Assembly: GCA_029577135.1 (NCBI GenBank)
Contig: JARQPW010000014.1
Location: 1-62,763, forward strand
Direction of reading: 5' to 3'
Origin: Acidimicrobiales bacterium
Lineage (GTDB): Bacteria > Actinomycetota > Acidimicrobiia > Acidimicrobiales > MedAcidi-G1
DNA length: 62,763 nt
This document shows, piece by piece, positions 61,901 to 62,763 of this stretch; position 1 is the first letter of the stretch; each line of letters starts with the position of its first letter. A program made the position numbers and the translations under genes. Below the pieces are notes generated by a model. It was given only the letters and a program-made list of their open reading frames with translations. It was not told the origin of the DNA and ran no database searches.

Positions 61901-62103
61901 TTGCGGCGGCCGGCGTCCACCACCAGCACGTCGAGGCCGCTGTGGTCCTGGGCGCCGATCGCCTCCAGAACCTCCTCGAACCAGTCGCCGGGGTCGTGGG
62001 CGACGAGCACCAGGCGGACGAGCGCGGTCGACGACGTGGTTCCCGCACCCTCCGCCGACGGGTCTCCGTTGCGCTGCCGGCCGGCGGTCTGGTCGGTGTC
62101 CAC
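58963..62103 (-). CDS. Family 2 glycosyltransferase fused to a large polytopic membrane domain
   Basis: 1,046 aa. The first about 260 residues form a GT2 domain: VRLVLVAHDPGDWFEEVLEA, VVDAGRRKGLPERVAA, the acidic pair FLHDDLVLDG, GGFDPEIRFLDGSLELCWRARLAG. The remainder has about 12-14 helices (e.g. IALLVGGAVLGFGSRHLL, PLPYNSLAEGRLAPLAAYAALPW) and a C-terminal extracytoplasmic part with a last helix. Actinobacterial homologues sit with DUF5719, phosphomannomutase and Trm112 genes as here and are inferred to glycosylate envelope polymers; donor unknown. GTG 62103, with TAGGGT 9 bases upstream. Confidence 0.85.
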   Translation of the reverse strand: MDTDQTAGRQRNGDPSAEGAGTTSSTALVRLVLVAHDPGDWFEEVLEAIGAQDHSGLDVLVVDAGRRKGLPERVAAVLPWAEVATAPGDPGFGEAANVALGRLDGAAYHLFLHDDLVLDGTAVRRMVECALESNAGVVGPKVLDGSDPRHLEDMGSWVDRYGAAVPRFEPGELDQGQYDADREVFATSESALLIRSDLFGAIGGFDPEIRFLDGSLELCWRARLAGASVLTAPTAVGRSVGGRRTRRRRTDPQRLRPRHKLRTTLVNQDPVHRGAAVAELLLATLLGVAYGLLVGRFRHVRGLLAAWPWNLRRLGSARARRATVDHHFGGDQARLYVRHDVPHRSFHRAVTGGASVGTGSEAPSRLRLHQLWSALLGPGGIALLVGGAVLGFGSRHLLTRGLPAIGRFQAIPSEPFDLARSWWTGWRPTGGGIASPPNEGMAFLGFVGQAFPWSGTVLLAAAVLSAFPVGAVGVWRLVRPIGGGRSRAVAVLTYLAVPLPYNSLAEGRLAPLAAYAALPWVAHRLAVAQGIVPYGRRGGDPGPGARLGGLWSEVLVAGLVLAVAIGLEPTVVVLAGVVVAGLAVGGLLAGSLAGVPRLLLVAAGSAVVAALLHVPGLDRLPGGDLVAAFVEPGTWAPADLGIAAILRLDTGSFGAGRLGWALLVIPVLALLTASGWRLALVVRAWLIAAGGFGLAWVLDQGLWSGPMPAAELVLVPAALGLAWAAAVGAASIGVGVYGRAFGWRHFLPPAAALALLAVVAPVVESSFDGRWGLPPRGLDASLPIFGDEGGTAYDESRGGVGRVLWLGEPSILPAAGIALDDGLAMTLTDGVPGLLDQVPFRPVDGPGIQQVRSAILEVLEGRTSRLGREVSAWGVQHLVVVERSAAAPYAAVEPPPPDELLAVLTRQLDLERVEGLNRSVTVFRNTVAEPVHAVVRDRTGSAVPVAVDRTAWDRVEVVPPVDGTYRMMVGPSGWWRLDPMAGSGPVEAEVGPFPTARIAAGTRVAVVLESDMTSRGVRTRQLALVVLVLLATSWAHVGRGRRRVDA

Positions 62104-62112
62104 GGTGTCCGG

Positions 62113-62118
62113 ACCCTA
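62113..62118 (-). promoter_or_regulatory. Near-leaderless -10 element for the GT2-membrane gene
   Basis: TAGGGT, 9 bases before the GTG at 62103; predicted start on an A three bases before it. Divergent from an identical hexamer 42 bases away. Confidence 0.5.
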
Positions 62119-62160
62119 CTCCCGGGCGTGTCCACCATCGGTGCAGCGGGGACGGCGGTC

Positions 62161-62166
62161 TAGGGT
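62161..62166 (+). promoter_or_regulatory. Leaderless -10 element for the right-edge operon
   Basis: TAGGGT exactly 6 bases before a GTG (62173) that opens a 10-codon ORF ending on the start of the epimerase gene. Confidence 0.5.
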
Positions 62167-62172
62167 GCGACC

Positions 62173-62205
62173 GTGCGCCCGCGAGACCTCCGTTGCCGCC
62201 CGTGA
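62173..62205 (+). CDS. Candidate leaderless upstream ORF (10 codons) before the epimerase
   Basis: GTG-initiated VRPRDLRCRP; its TGA overlaps the GTG of the epimerase as GTGA, the coupling arrangement used between real genes in this window. One Cys and four Arg in ten codons. Alternatively this is simply an untranslated leader. Confidence 0.35.
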   Translation: MRPRDLRCRP

Positions 62206-62763
62206 AGGCGTTCGTCACGGGGGCCTCGGGGTTCGTCGGACGGCACCTGGTCGCCCATCTCCGGGACTGCGGCGACGAGGTCGTGCCGACCGACCGATCC
62301 GACGGCGGGCCGGACCTGCTCGATGCCGATGGGTTCGCTACCCTGGTCGCCGAGGTGCGCCCGGACGTCGTCTACCACCTGGCCGGCCAGGCCGACGTCG
62401 GCCGATCCTGGACGGCTCCCGTGGAGACCCTGCGGGCGAACGTGGAGGGCACGTACAACGTGCTCGAAGCGGCCCGGTCGGCGGACGTGGACCGGGTGCT
62501 CACCGTGACCAGCGCGGACATCTACGGCGTGGTGTCGACGGAACAGCTTCCCCTCACCGAGTCCGCACCGGTTCGCCCGGTCTCCCCGTATGCGGCGAGC
62601 AAGGCAGCCGCCGACCTCGTGTCGTTGCAGGCCCACCTGGGCCACGGCCAGGATGTCGTGCGGGCGCGTTCGTTCAACCACCTCGGGCCGGGCCAGAGCG
62701 ACCGCTTCGTCTGTTCGGCACTTGCGGCCCGGATCGTCGCCAACGAGTTGTCCGGTGAGACCG
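62202..62763 (+). CDS. NAD-dependent epimerase/dehydratase, GDP-mannose dehydratase-like (5' part only)
   Basis: First 187 codons of an extended short-chain dehydrogenase: nucleotide-binding VTGASGFVGRHL, PDVVYHLAGQADVGRSW, the NVEGTYNVLEAAR strand, SADIYGV with the catalytic Ser/Thr region, and the YAASKAA catalytic Tyr/Lys. VGRSWTAPVET and the LGPGQSDRFVCS region resemble GDP-mannose 4,6-dehydratases and GDP-6-deoxy-lyxo-hexulose reductases, fitting the mannose genes nearby. I use GTG 62202; TTG 62193 is possible. It runs off the right edge. Confidence 0.85.
   Translation, partial: MKAFVTGASGFVGRHLVAHLRDCGDEVVPTDRSDGGPDLLDADGFATLVAEVRPDVVYHLAGQADVGRSWTAPVETLRANVEGTYNVLEAARSADVDRVLTVTSADIYGVVSTEQLPLTESAPVRPVSPYAASKAAADLVSLQAHLGHGQDVVRARSFNHLGPGQSDRFVCSALAARIVANELSGET

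Noticed and set aside
58996-62163. A 1,055-codon plus-strand open frame opposite the GT2-membrane gene
   Set aside because: Arg/Gln/Asp/Gly-rich translation with no motif; mirror of the hydrophobic minus-strand protein. Same for the long plus-strand frame at 3401-6172 opposite carB.
1-62763. tRNA/rRNA genes, insertion sequences, CRISPR arrays, phage or restriction-modification genes
   Set aside because: None seen; no transposase-like protein, no regularly spaced repeats, and gaps between genes are all under 175 bases.

Overview
This window is about 62.8 kb of very GC-rich DNA, densely packed with genes, nearly all of them on the minus strand and often overlapping by 4 bases (GTGA/ATGA). The gene families point to an actinobacterium: mycobacterial-type IHF (mihF), a PyrR-controlled pyr operon, a phosphatidylinositol-mannoside locus (pgsA1-patA-pimA) and many genes that appear leaderless. 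The combination with queA/tgt and a class 1B-type PyrD suggests a deep lineage such as Acidimicrobiia; that placement is inference. I see no tRNA or rRNA genes, insertion sequences, CRISPR arrays or phage genes, and no gene-free stretch longer than 300 bases.

Reading in the direction of minus-strand transcription (high to low coordinates): 62.1-57.5 kb encodes a large glycosyltransferase/membrane protein and a DUF5719-type exported protein. A short plus-strand island (ftsH plus a thioredoxin-like protein, 55.1-57.5 kb) follows, then a CPBP protease, a giant GT-C-like membrane protein, a GtrA-GT2 fusion, and the mannose supply genes (phosphomannomutase, Trm112-like, manA). Next come ahcY, udk, comF, a small membrane protein, pgsA1-patA-pimA, an M48-like protein without its metal motif, a DUF3048 lipoprotein, pdxS-pdxT-yebC-ruvC-ruvA-ruvB, queA-tgt-yajC-secD-secF, rel, hisS-aspS, a TIM-barrel isomerase, rarA, a DUF948 protein, alaS-yqgF-mltG-aroE-prepilin peptidase, aroK-aroB-aroQ-pepQ-efp-nusB, a GNAT protein, and finally pyrR-pyrB-pyrC-carA-carB-pyrD-pyrF, mihF, gmk, rpoZ and the start of coaBC. 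The right edge holds the start of a plus-strand NAD-dependent sugar epimerase/dehydratase.

Functionally the window links pyrimidine synthesis (six consecutive UMP-pathway steps, lacking only pyrE and any pyrK), shikimate synthesis (lacking aroC), PLP synthesis, Holliday-junction resolution, protein export, stringent response, and GDP-mannose plus PI-mannoside envelope synthesis.

The most interesting signals are regulatory or degenerate: a PyrR RNA-binding loop beside the pyrR ribosome-binding site with an intrinsic terminator inside the first pyrR codons; a recurring TANNNT hexamer 6-9 bases before start codons (leaderless promoters), several built on the stop codon of the previous gene; short leaderless upstream ORFs abutting rel and the sugar epimerase; a two-hairpin leader before ahcY; a Tgt that has lost its zinc cysteines; and an M48-family protein without HExxH.
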